Position numbers and translations under genes: made by a program. A stretch of 8,621 bases of DNA from an uncultured Lachnoanaerobaculum sp. (GTDB lineage: Bacteria > Bacillota > Clostridia > Lachnospirales > Lachnospiraceae), in assembly GCA_938041725.1 (NCBI GenBank), contig CALISX010000146.1:1-8621 (forward strand). Reading direction: 5' to 3'. This document shows positions 1 through 6,298 of this stretch, in pieces (the stretch's first letter is position 1; every line of letters starts with the position of its first letter). The notes below the pieces were generated by a model. That model was not told the DNA's origin, ran no database searches, and saw only the letters and a program-made list of their open reading frames with translations.

Positions 1-166
1 AAACGGGGAGAATCTTTTGGTGCAGGTGGAGGAGATTGCGGATGAAGAGGGAAGGGCTATGACCCAGGCCCCCCATCCGAAACAAAGTCTGCGGGTGAAA
101 TTTTCTCAGGGAAATATTGAAAAAGGTGATATAATAAGGATGTTCAATGAGGAAAGCAGGCAGTAA
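1..166 (+). CDS. U32-family peptidase-like protein, C-terminal end (partial)
   Basis: This is the 3' end of a gene that enters from the left; codons are in phase from base 2 and stop at TAA 164-166, leaving 54 residues. The tail has a small beta-barrel-like pattern: an acidic strand (LLVQVEEIADEEG), then the APHPKQ segment, a basic strand (SLRVKF) and a closing GDIIRM. An APHP(Q/K)Q element followed by a strand and a G/D-D-hydrophobic-R ending is typical of the C-terminal domain of U32 proteins (YegQ/TrhP, YrrO, RlhA group). Many of these are tRNA or rRNA hydroxylation factors rather than true collagenases. The catalytic U32 domain lies outside the window, so the subfamily and RNA target cannot be named. 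The last codons overlap a promoter-like motif and a hairpin that may separate this gene from the next. Confidence 0.72.
   Translation, partial: NGENLLVQVEEIADEEGRAMTQAPHPKQSLRVKFSQGNIEKGDIIRMFNEESRQ
127..135 (+). promoter_or_regulatory. Extended -10 promoter-like motif inside the U32 3' end
   Basis: The bases read TGATATAAT: a perfect TATAAT hexamer (130-135) with TG one base upstream, which is the extended -10 pattern. No good -35 lies 16-18 bases upstream; a TTGAAA at 117-122 is too close to serve. Extended -10 promoters can work without a -35. Initiation would fall near 142, about 68 bases before the DUF218 gene start, so it could drive that gene and those behind it. The motif is inside coding sequence (Gly-Asp-Ile-Ile), so chance occurrence is possible. 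Confidence 0.45.
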
Positions 167-179
167 CTCCTGCTTTCTT
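150..179 (+). terminator. Stem-loop over the U32 stop codon; weak intrinsic terminator or leader hairpin
   Basis: Bases 152-160 (GAAAGCAGG) pair perfectly with 169-177 (CCTGCTTTC), extended by a G-U and an A-U pair to 11 bp, around an 8-base loop holding most of the U32 stop codon. The downstream tract is only TT GGC TTTT, so this is an imperfect Rho-independent terminator. If the promoter at 127-135 is used, the same hairpin would form just behind the 5' end of the new transcript and could instead stabilise it. Confidence 0.5.
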
Positions 180-209
180 GGCTTTTATGCTTTACAGTAG
201 GGAGGGGAT

Positions 210-1028
210 ATGGTTTTTCCCGCACTATTTTTGGGGATATTTTGTTTTGTATATGGTATTTTTATTGTGGCGGCTTCCGGCTTTTTGACGCCCTCCAATT
301 ATATTTGGTTTTTGCTGGCAGGGGGATGCTTTTTTTTAAGCTGGTGGAGCCAGAGCTATTTAAAAGAACCTAGAAAAATCCCCCTGAGTTCTGTGGTGGC
401 CCTCCATGTTTTGGCCATCTTAGGGCTGCTGATTTTTATTTCCGTGCAGATTCTGGTTTTTTTGGCGCTGCCTTCCCATAAGGAGCAGGCCCTGGACTAT
501 ATGGTGGTGCTGGGGGCTCCCTTTGGGGAACAGGGCCCCACCGGGGTACTGGCGGAAAGACTGGACACTGCAGCGGAATATGCCTTGGAAAATCCCTGGA
601 CCAAGGTGGTGGTCAGCGGGGGGCAGCCAAAGGGCGGGGTGACGGAGGCTCAGGTGATGGCCTCCTATCTGATTGACAAGGGAGTGGATCCGGAGCAGAT
701 TCTGGCGGAAATGCAGTCAAAAAATACCCGGGAGAATCTGTTGTATTCCATGGCCTTGATTCAAAAGGATGTACAGGATCACCACGGATCTTTGGATATA
801 GATATTGGAAGTACTTCCGGGCCGGTGTTTATTGCAGAGGACAAGCCGAAGAAAATCGGGGTCTTTACCAGTGATTTTCATATTTTCCGGGCCAGTATGC
901 TGTCCAGGCGGCTCAATTACTCCCAGCTTTACTTTATCAACTGTCCCTCGGATCCCCTTTTATACTTAAACCGGGCTCTGCGGGAAACTGCAGCTATTTT
1001 AAAGGATAAATTTTTTGGATATTTTTAA
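210..1028 (+). CDS. Membrane-anchored DUF218/YdcF-family protein (ElyC/SanA-like domain)
   Basis: The protein has 272 residues. Three hydrophobic segments lie at about residues 3-22, 31-46 and 61-88, followed by a soluble domain from about 96. That domain carries the DUF218 signature in order: a VVLGA strand (99-103), ERLDTA (116-121), VVVSGGQ (133-139), TEAQVM (145-150; many relatives have SEA), a GVDPEQI turn, S-x-NT-x-EN (170-176), and TSDFHIFRA (220-228). DUF218 proteins such as ElyC and SanA of E. coli affect the envelope; the family's reaction is not generally established and I claim none here. A stretch at about 187-213 between the NTxEN helix and the IGVFT strand looks like an inserted loop. 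The start is set by GGAGG at 201-205, four bases before the ATG. A 41-base gap to the peptidase gene suggests cotranscription. A run of eight T (330-337) falls in the second hydrophobic segment. Confidence 0.85.
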   Translation: MVFPALFLGIFCFVYGIFIVAASGFLTPSNYIWFLLAGGCFFLSWWSQSYLKEPRKIPLSSVVALHVLAILGLLIFISVQILVFLALPSHKEQALDYMVVLGAPFGEQGPTGVLAERLDTAAEYALENPWTKVVVSGGQPKGGVTEAQVMASYLIDKGVDPEQILAEMQSKNTRENLLYSMALIQKDVQDHHGSLDIDIGSTSGPVFIAEDKPKKIGVFTSDFHIFRASMLSRRLNYSQLYFINCPSDPLLYLNRALRETAAILKDKFFGYF

Positions 1029-1056
1029 GGCAGGCGACGGCCATTTTGAGGAATGG

Positions 1057-1063
1057 AGAAAGG
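1057..1063 (+). promoter_or_regulatory. Ribosome binding site selecting ATG 1070 for the M16C peptidase
   Basis: The purine-rich AGAAAGG lies six bases before ATG 1070. A longer reading starting at TTG 1046 would add eight residues (MRNGERCD), but no Shine-Dalgarno sequence sits at a good distance before it and the extra residues match nothing expected. ATG 1070 is therefore preferred. Confidence 0.6.
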
Positions 1064-1069
1064 TGTGAT

Positions 1070-4045
1070 ATGAAACAATACGATATGGAACAGGAAGAAA
1101 AAAAGCTTCAGGCCCTGGAGGCCTACCAGGTGGTTTCCACTGTCATGGTGGAGGAAATCGGTGCAAAGGCAGTGGTTCTCACCCATAAAAAAACCAAGGC
1201 CCGAATGCTTTGCATGCTGTCTGAGGATGACAACAAGGTATTTACCATCGGTTTTCGGACTCCCTCCAGGGATTCCACCGGGGTGGCCCATATTTTAGAG
1301 CATTCTGTGCTTTGCGGCTCCAGAAAATTCCCTCTGAAGGATCCCTTTGTGGAGCTGGTAAAGGGATCCTTGAATACTTTTTTAAATGCCATAACCTATC
1401 CGGATAAAACCATTTATCCCGTGGCCTCCTACAATGAAAAGGATTTTCAGAATTTAATGGATGTGTACCTGGATGCAGTGCTGTATCCCAATGTATACCA
1501 GGAAAGAAAGATCTTTGCCCAGGAGGGATGGCATTATGAACTGACCGATCCCAAGGGAGAGCTGACCATAAATGGGGTGGTTTACAATGAAATGAAGGGA
1601 GCCTTTTCCTCTCCCGACGGGGTGCTGGAGCGAAGGATCAGCAAGGCCCTGTTCCCGGGACATTCCTATGGGGAGGAGTCGGGAGGGGATCCGGAGCATA
1701 TTCCGGAGCTGACCTATGAGGAGTTTTTGCGTTTCCACGGAGATTATTACCATCCCTCCAATTCCTTTATCTATCTTTACGGGGATATGGACATGGCGGA
1801 AAAGCTTACCTGGATGGATGAGGCCTATCTGTCCCATTTTGAATACCGGCAGGTGGATTCTGCCATTCAAAGCATTCCTCCTTTGGAAGCTCCTAGAAGG
1901 GAGGAATATTCCTACTCCGTTTCAGAAACGGAATCAGTGGAAAAGGCCGCCTATCTTTCTTTTAATACCTTGGTGGGACAAAAGGCAGATCCCTTGAAAT
2001 TCAATGCCTGGAAGATTTTAGATTATCTCCTTCTTTCCGTGCCGGGAGCGCCTCTGGTGGAAAGCCTGATTGATGCAGGTCTGGGCAGCGATGTCTACGG
2101 CGGCTATGAAGAGGATTTTATGGAGCCCTATTTTAGTATTACGGCCAAGGGGGCCCAGGCGGAGCGTTCGGAGGAGTTTCTTTCGGTGATTCGAAATACC
2201 CTGGAGGAGATCGCAAAGGAGGGCATTGATAAAAATAAACTTCGGTCTGCCATTAATCTGGCGGAATTTCGAGCCAGGGAGGCGGATTTTGGTTCCTATC
2301 CCAAGGGACTGATCTATGGTATGGAGTGCTTTAAAACCTGGCTCTATGGGGGGAATCCTGTACAAAACCTTTGCTACAATCAAATTTTTGCATCTCTGAA
2401 GGCAGCAGTGGACACAGACTTTTATGAAAATCTGATCCGGGAAAGCCTTTTGAACAATTCCCATGCAGCCTTGATTGTATTAAAGCCGGTGCGGGAGCTG
2501 ACCAGGGCCAAGGACGAGGCTTTGCGCCTTGCCTTGGAGAAGAAAAAAGCAGCCCTAAGCCAGGAGGAGCTGGAGAAGATTATAGAAGAAACCAAGGCCC
2601 TGAAGGCCTACCAGTCTGCCCCCTCCCGTCCGGAAGACCTGGCAAAAATTCCCATGCTGGGGCGGGAGGATATTTCCACCCAGGTGGAGCTGCCTCCCCT
2701 GGAAAAAACCATGATACCATCCGGAGAGATGGAAGTGGAATATCTTCATTCCCCCATCCCCACCAGGGGCATCAACTATGTGAAGCTTTTGTTTTATATT
2801 GGGGATTTAAGCCGGGAGGAGCTGCAGCAGCTTGCACTTTTAAAAGAGATTTTTGGCTTTATTGACACCAAAAGCCGCAGCTACAGCGCCCTAAGCACAG
2901 ACATTGATTTAAACAGCGGAGGCATTCATTTTACATTGGCCGGCTATGGGGACGGAAGGAATTATAAAGAAACCAAAAACTACTTTACTGTGGGGGCCAA
3001 GATTTTTTACGGCCGGGAGGAATGGCTCTTTTCCACTCTTGGAGAGATGCTGCTGGATACCAAACTCACAGATGAAAAAAGGATTCGGGAGATTTTGGCC
3101 AAAGTCCGGGGGGAGGAAAAGGACAGTCTGGTGGCAGCCGGGCATGTGACAGCGCTGAACCGGGCAGGTTCCTATATTGCAAAGGGAATGGACTTTACGG
3201 ACACCACCAAGGGAGTGGCTTTTTACACCTACCTGGAGGCCCTTTCCAGGAACCCCCGGGAAAGCAGCGCCTTGCTGTCCCGGCAGCTTCAGGATCTGCT
3301 GTCCCGGGTTTTCACGAAGGAGCGGCTGCTGGTGCACGCCACCTGTGAAGCCCAGGGAGATAGTAACATCAAAGCCGCCCTTTCGATTCTTACAGACAGA
3401 CTGCCAAAGGGAGAAGGAATCGGAGCGGAGCCGGTTTTTGTCCGGGAGAAAAAAAACGAAGGTCTGGCCACTGCCTCCCAGGTAAACTATGTGGCCAGGG
3501 TGGGGAATTTTAAAGACCATGGTATGGATTATACCGGGGCTTTAAAGGTGCTGACGGTGCTTTTAAGCTATGATTATCTGTGGAACAATATCCGGGTAAA
3601 GGGAGGGGCCTATGGCTGCAGCGCTCTCTTTAACCGTTCTGGAAACGGAGGCTTTGTTTCCTACCGGGATCCCCATGTGGCAAACACCAACGCTGTCTTT
3701 TTGGGGGTTTTGGACTTTGTCAAAAACTTTCAGGCCCCGGAGCGGGAGATGACCAAGGCGGTGATTGGAGCCATCAGCGGTATGGATACCCCCATGACCC
3801 CCGCCGTCAAGGGGCAGTTTGCTCTGGGGGCCTATCTCTCCCATTTAGAAACAGAGGATTTTTACAGGGAGCGTCAGGAGGTGCTGAAGGCGGATGAAAA
3901 CAGCATCCGAAGCCTGGCTCCTTTGGTGGAGGCAATTTTACAGGATGATATTATCTGTGCCATTGGAAATAAGGAGCAGCTGGAAAGGGATCAGGATTTG
4001 TTCAAGGAGGTCCGCCCCTTGTTTTTTGACCAGGATCAGGACTAG
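1070..4045 (+). CDS. M16C zinc metallopeptidase, PreP/presequence-protease-like
   Basis: The product has 991 residues, the full length of the PreP-type family, which folds as four related domains forming a closed chamber that degrades unfolded peptides. The inverted zinc motif HxxEH is present as HILEH at residues 74-78 (ligands H74 and H78, general base E77). The third zinc ligand is E174 in YNEMKG, 97 residues after E77, a spacing that fits the family. The C-terminal half supplies the conserved Arg/Tyr pair in RVKGGAYG (R842, Y848), which helps hold the substrate. No signal peptide or membrane segment is visible, so it should act in the cytosol. The C-terminal half keeps family features and the frame is unbroken. 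The stop TAG 4043-4045 overlaps the ribosome binding site of era, indicating an operon. The likely role is clearing peptide fragments; the particular substrates are unknown. Several long antisense reading frames across this gene are shadows. Confidence 0.93.
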   Translation: MKQYDMEQEEKKLQALEAYQVVSTVMVEEIGAKAVVLTHKKTKARMLCMLSEDDNKVFTIGFRTPSRDSTGVAHILEHSVLCGSRKFPLKDPFVELVKGSLNTFLNAITYPDKTIYPVASYNEKDFQNLMDVYLDAVLYPNVYQERKIFAQEGWHYELTDPKGELTINGVVYNEMKGAFSSPDGVLERRISKALFPGHSYGEESGGDPEHIPELTYEEFLRFHGDYYHPSNSFIYLYGDMDMAEKLTWMDEAYLSHFEYRQVDSAIQSIPPLEAPRREEYSYSVSETESVEKAAYLSFNTLVGQKADPLKFNAWKILDYLLLSVPGAPLVESLIDAGLGSDVYGGYEEDFMEPYFSITAKGAQAERSEEFLSVIRNTLEEIAKEGIDKNKLRSAINLAEFRAREADFGSYPKGLIYGMECFKTWLYGGNPVQNLCYNQIFASLKAAVDTDFYENLIRESLLNNSHAALIVLKPVRELTRAKDEALRLALEKKKAALSQEELEKIIEETKALKAYQSAPSRPEDLAKIPMLGREDISTQVELPPLEKTMIPSGEMEVEYLHSPIPTRGINYVKLLFYIGDLSREELQQLALLKEIFGFIDTKSRSYSALSTDIDLNSGGIHFTLAGYGDGRNYKETKNYFTVGAKIFYGREEWLFSTLGEMLLDTKLTDEKRIREILAKVRGEEKDSLVAAGHVTALNRAGSYIAKGMDFTDTTKGVAFYTYLEALSRNPRESSALLSRQLQDLLSRVFTKERLLVHATCEAQGDSNIKAALSILTDRLPKGEGIGAEPVFVREKKNEGLATASQVNYVARVGNFKDHGMDYTGALKVLTVLLSYDYLWNNIRVKGGAYGCSALFNRSGNGGFVSYRDPHVANTNAVFLGVLDFVKNFQAPEREMTKAVIGAISGMDTPMTPAVKGQFALGAYLSHLETEDFYRERQEVLKADENSIRSLAPLVEAILQDDIICAIGNKEQLERDQDLFKEVRPLFFDQDQD

Positions 4046-4054
4046 GAGGGGAGT

Positions 4055-4948
4055 ATGAAATCAGGCTTTGCTGCCATTATCGGCAGACCCAATGTGGGAA
4101 AATCCACCTTGATGAATGCTTTAATCGGACAAAAAATCGCCATTACTTCAGAAAAGCCTCAAACCACCAGAAACCGGATTCAAACGGTTTTTACAGATGC
4201 CCGGGGACAGATTGTGTTTGAGGATACGCCGGGGATTCATAAGGCAAGAAACAAGCTGGGAGAATATATGGTGCGGGTATCCACCAGAACCCTGAAGGAT
4301 GTGGATGTGGTTTTGTGGCTGGTGGAGGCCAGTCCCTTTATCGGGGCGCTGGATGAGCGGATCTTGGAAATTCTGTCCGATGTGAAGGTTCCTGTGATTT
4401 TGGTGATCAACAAAATGGATACCCTGAAAAACCGGGATGATATGCTGAAAATTATTTCCATGTTTCATGAAAGAATGAAATTTGCCGAGATTGTTCCTGT
4501 GTCAGCCCTCCGGTCTGAAAACACTGAGGAACTGCTGAAGGTGATTTTTCAGTATTTGCCTGAGGGCCCCTTGTACTATGATGAGGACACGGTGACGGAT
4601 CAGCCGGTGAAACAGATTGTGGCGGAGCTGATCCGGGAAAAGGCCCTGCATTTTCTGCAGGATGAGATTCCCCATGGAGTGGCGGTGGAAATCGAAGGCT
4701 TTTCCCATCGAAAAAACGGCCTGGCAGACATTGAGGCAGCCATTGTGTGCGAGCGGGATTCCCATAAGGGAATGATCATCGGCAAGGGAGGGGCTATGCT
4801 GAAAAAGATCGGCAGCGCCGCCAGGGTGGACATAGAGGCTTTGCTGGAGGGAAAAGTCAATTTAAAGCTGTGGGTAAAGGTGCGGCCAAAGTGGCGGGAT
4901 TCGGATATACAAATGAAGAATTTCGGCTACGACGCCAAAAAGATTTAA
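4055..4948 (+). CDS. era: GTPase Era, 16S rRNA-binding ribosome assembly factor
   Basis: The 297 residues match the normal Era length. The GTPase motifs appear in order: G1 GRPNVGKS (10-17), G2 region QTTRNRI (36-42), G3 DTPG (57-60), G4 NKMD (119-122) and G5 SAL (150-152). The C-terminal KH domain has its GxxG loop as GKGG (243-246) in the IIGKGGAMLKKIG segment, and ends with the typical WVKVRPKWRD...NFGY tail. Era binds the 3' end of 16S rRNA and couples GTP hydrolysis to late 30S assembly. Translation starts at ATG 4055 behind AGGAGGGG (4044-4051), which overlaps the preceding stop codon, so translational coupling with the peptidase is likely. recO follows after 16 bases, as in many Bacillota. 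Confidence 0.98.
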   Translation: MKSGFAAIIGRPNVGKSTLMNALIGQKIAITSEKPQTTRNRIQTVFTDARGQIVFEDTPGIHKARNKLGEYMVRVSTRTLKDVDVVLWLVEASPFIGALDERILEILSDVKVPVILVINKMDTLKNRDDMLKIISMFHERMKFAEIVPVSALRSENTEELLKVIFQYLPEGPLYYDEDTVTDQPVKQIVAELIREKALHFLQDEIPHGVAVEIEGFSHRKNGLADIEAAIVCERDSHKGMIIGKGGAMLKKIGSAARVDIEALLEGKVNLKLWVKVRPKWRDSDIQMKNFGYDAKKI

Positions 4949-4954
4949 GGAAAC

Positions 4955-4960
4955 AGGTGG
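4955..4960 (+). promoter_or_regulatory. Ribosome binding site selecting the TTG start of recO
   Basis: AGGTGG lies four bases before TTG 4965. The first ATG in frame (4992) would cut off the first beta strand of the RecO N-terminal domain (AEVTGMIIK) and has no purine-rich sequence close before it, so the TTG is the better start. Confidence 0.55.
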
Positions 4961-4964
4961 AGAT

Positions 4965-5612
4965 TTGGGTACCCAGGCGGAAGTAACAGGCATGATTATT
5001 AAAACCATGGGGGTGGGGGAGACAGATGTGCGGCTGACCCTTTTTACCAAGGAGCGGGGGAAGATGTTTGTCTTTGCCAGGGGGGCCAAAAGGCCCCGTT
5101 CTCCCCTGATGGGTTTAACCCGGGTATTTACCTATGGAAAATTTTTGCTCTTTGAAGGGCGAAACTCCTTTCGTTTGGCAGGGGGAGAAGCAGCCAATTA
5201 TTTTGAGGATCTCCATAGGGATATGGAAAATACCTGCTATGGAAGCTATTTTTTGGAGCTGACGGATTACTATACCCGGGAGTTTTTGGCGGATCCTCCC
5301 CTTTTAACCCTTTTGTACTATGCACTTCGGGCTTTAACCAGGCCTGCTTTGCCAAAAGACCTGGTGCGAAGGATCTTTGAATTAAAGTGTATGGTGTTAA
5401 ACGGGGAATACGACCCCCGGCCTGCCTTCCAAAATGAAACTGCCGCTTATACCTGGGAGTATATTGCGGCAGCCAGGCCGGAGGAGTTGTTTCGCTTTGT
5501 GATTGAAGAGGAGGCCCTGGGGGAGTTGGGCAAGGTATTGGATGCCATGATAAAAAAATACATCGACAGATCCTTTCATTCCCTGGAAATTTTAAAGTCC
5601 ATGGGAGGGTAG
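4965..5612 (+). CDS. recO: DNA repair protein RecO, compact form without zinc module
   Basis: RecO works with RecR and RecF to load RecA onto SSB-coated single-stranded DNA. The N-terminal OB-fold domain is clear: VTGMIIKTMGVGETDVRLTLFTKERGK (residues 7-33), then FARGAKRPRS. The C-terminal helical domain spans about 80-215 and ends in the family tail YIDRSFHSLEIL. At 215 residues it is shorter than the usual 240-260. The missing part is specific: after LNGEYDP (145-151), where many bacterial RecO proteins carry two CxxC pairs that bind zinc, there are only about ten residues before the next helix. The whole protein has just two cysteines (C91, C142). E. coli RecO also lacks this zinc site, so the loss need not abolish function. 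The start is TTG, so expression may be kept low. It is cotranscribed with era. Confidence 0.93.
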   Translation: MGTQAEVTGMIIKTMGVGETDVRLTLFTKERGKMFVFARGAKRPRSPLMGLTRVFTYGKFLLFEGRNSFRLAGGEAANYFEDLHRDMENTCYGSYFLELTDYYTREFLADPPLLTLLYYALRALTRPALPKDLVRRIFELKCMVLNGEYDPRPAFQNETAAYTWEYIAAARPEELFRFVIEEEALGELGKVLDAMIKKYIDRSFHSLEILKSMGG

Positions 5613-5618
5613 GCTTGC

Positions 5619-5647
5619 TTGAAAATGGCGTTTTTTTGTGGCATACT
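5619..5647 (+). promoter_or_regulatory. Possible sigma-A promoter before the lipoprotein gene
   Basis: TTGAAA (5619-5624) and CATACT (5642-5647, four of six matches to TATAAT) are separated by 17 bases, the ideal distance, with a run of seven T in the spacer. It starts just after the recO stop and about 70 bases before the lipoprotein start. It would allow the lipoprotein, glyS and leuS to be transcribed apart from era-recO. The -10 match is moderate. Confidence 0.4.
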
Positions 5648-5660
5648 ATTGTGCGGTAAT

Positions 5661-5677
5661 GGCAGCAAAAGGCTGCC
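5661..5677 (+). other. Small GC-rich hairpin in the recO-lipoprotein gap
   Basis: GGCAGC (5661-5666) pairs with GCTGCC (5672-5677) around the loop AAAAG. No T-run follows (TAAGGTTG), so it is not a standard terminator. It would lie just behind the start point of the putative promoter at 5619-5647, in the 5' leader. Confidence 0.3.
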
Positions 5678-5714
5678 TAAGGTTGCAGAGTTAAAAGAGG
5701 GAAGAGGCAGGATT

Positions 5715-6281
5715 ATGATGAAAAAGACAGCGGCATTTTTGTTGGCAGTGATGATGTTGACAGGATGCATCGGAGCGAAACGGTACTCCTTTGAACCCAC
5801 AAAGAGCAGTATTTACATTGCCAGGAACGGCAGTGTGAAATCCGCTTTGGTGGAGCCTATGGAGGGGGATACCTACAAAAGCGACGATTTGAAAGCATTT
5901 GCTCAGGTGGAGGTGGATGCTTTTAATGCATCCCACAAGGAAGACAGTGTGAAAATCGAAAAGGTAAGTATTAAAGACGGAACAGGGAAAATTATTCTTG
6001 CCTATGACAGTGTGGAGGATATGATTGAATTTGCCGCTGCCACCCAGGATGACAGTATTCGGGTTTCTTCCATTACGGTATCCAAAGTGGACGGCGCCGT
6101 AACAACTCTGGGAACCTTTCCCTGGCCGGAGAATGTGAAGAAAAAGGGCTATATTGCTGCCATTTCCGGAAACGGAGATTTTTATACAGAGGGAAAGATT
6201 GTCTACACAGTGGGGGATCGTGTAAGCAGTTCTGAAAATGAAGTGCATGCAGAAGGAACAAACTATCTGGTTTTTGAATAA
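5715..6281 (+). CDS. Putative lipoprotein of unknown function
   Basis: I do not recognise a family. The product has 188 residues from ATG 5715 (187 from the adjacent ATG 5718; AGG at 5705-5707 and CAGG at 5708-5711 lie upstream). A longer in-frame reading from TTG 5619 adds 32 residues without signal-peptide character and runs through the putative promoter, so it is less likely. The N-terminus is a textbook lipoprotein signal: KK at 3-4, a hydrophobic core [10 protein letters not shown], and the lipobox LTGC with C18 as the lipidated residue, followed by IGAKRY. The mature part is soluble, rich in beta-type alternation and acidic residues, with [17 protein letters not shown] near the end and no further membrane segment or catalytic motif I can name. 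It should sit on the outer face of the cytoplasmic membrane. glyS starts 17 bases after its stop, so the two are almost certainly cotranscribed. Confidence 0.85.
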   Translation: MMKKTAAFLLAVMMLTGCIGAKRYSFEPTKSSIYIARNGSVKSALVEPMEGDTYKSDDLKAFAQVEVDAFNASHKEDSVKIEKVSIKDGTGKIILAYDSVEDMIEFAAATQDDSIRVSSITVSKVDGAVTTLGTFPWPENVKKKGYIAAISGNGDFYTEGKIVYTVGDRVSSSENEVHAEGTNYLVFE

Positions 6282-6298
6282 GCAAGAGGAGATTTGAT

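Noticed and set aside
330..337. Run of eight T in the DUF218 gene as a possible slippage or phase-variation tract
   Set aside because: It encodes Phe-Phe-Leu in a hydrophobic segment where T-rich codons are expected, the frame is intact, and similar T-runs occur elsewhere in the window.
1053..1073. Six-codon open frame (ATG GAG AAA ... TGA) whose stop overlaps the M16C ATG
   Set aside because: It looks like a coupling leader peptide, but only one base separates the nearest GAGG from its ATG, and its own bases form the M16C ribosome binding site. Chance is more likely.
2909..3520. Long antisense open frame (about 200 codons) across the M16C gene
   Set aside because: The sense strand encodes conserved M16C sequence throughout; the antisense frame has no family signal or good ribosome binding site and arises from codon bias of the sense gene. 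The same holds for the other antisense frames in the window.
687..5296. GGATCC occurs about seven times, more than the roughly two expected by chance
   Set aside because: The sites are spread over coding sequence and fit favoured codons (GAT CCC, GGA TCC, GAT CCG). There is no regular spacing or context suggesting a functional repeat.
5619..5714. N-terminal extension of the lipoprotein from TTG 5619
   Set aside because: It would place 32 polar or mixed residues ahead of a perfect lipoprotein signal sequence, and lacks a suitable ribosome binding site.
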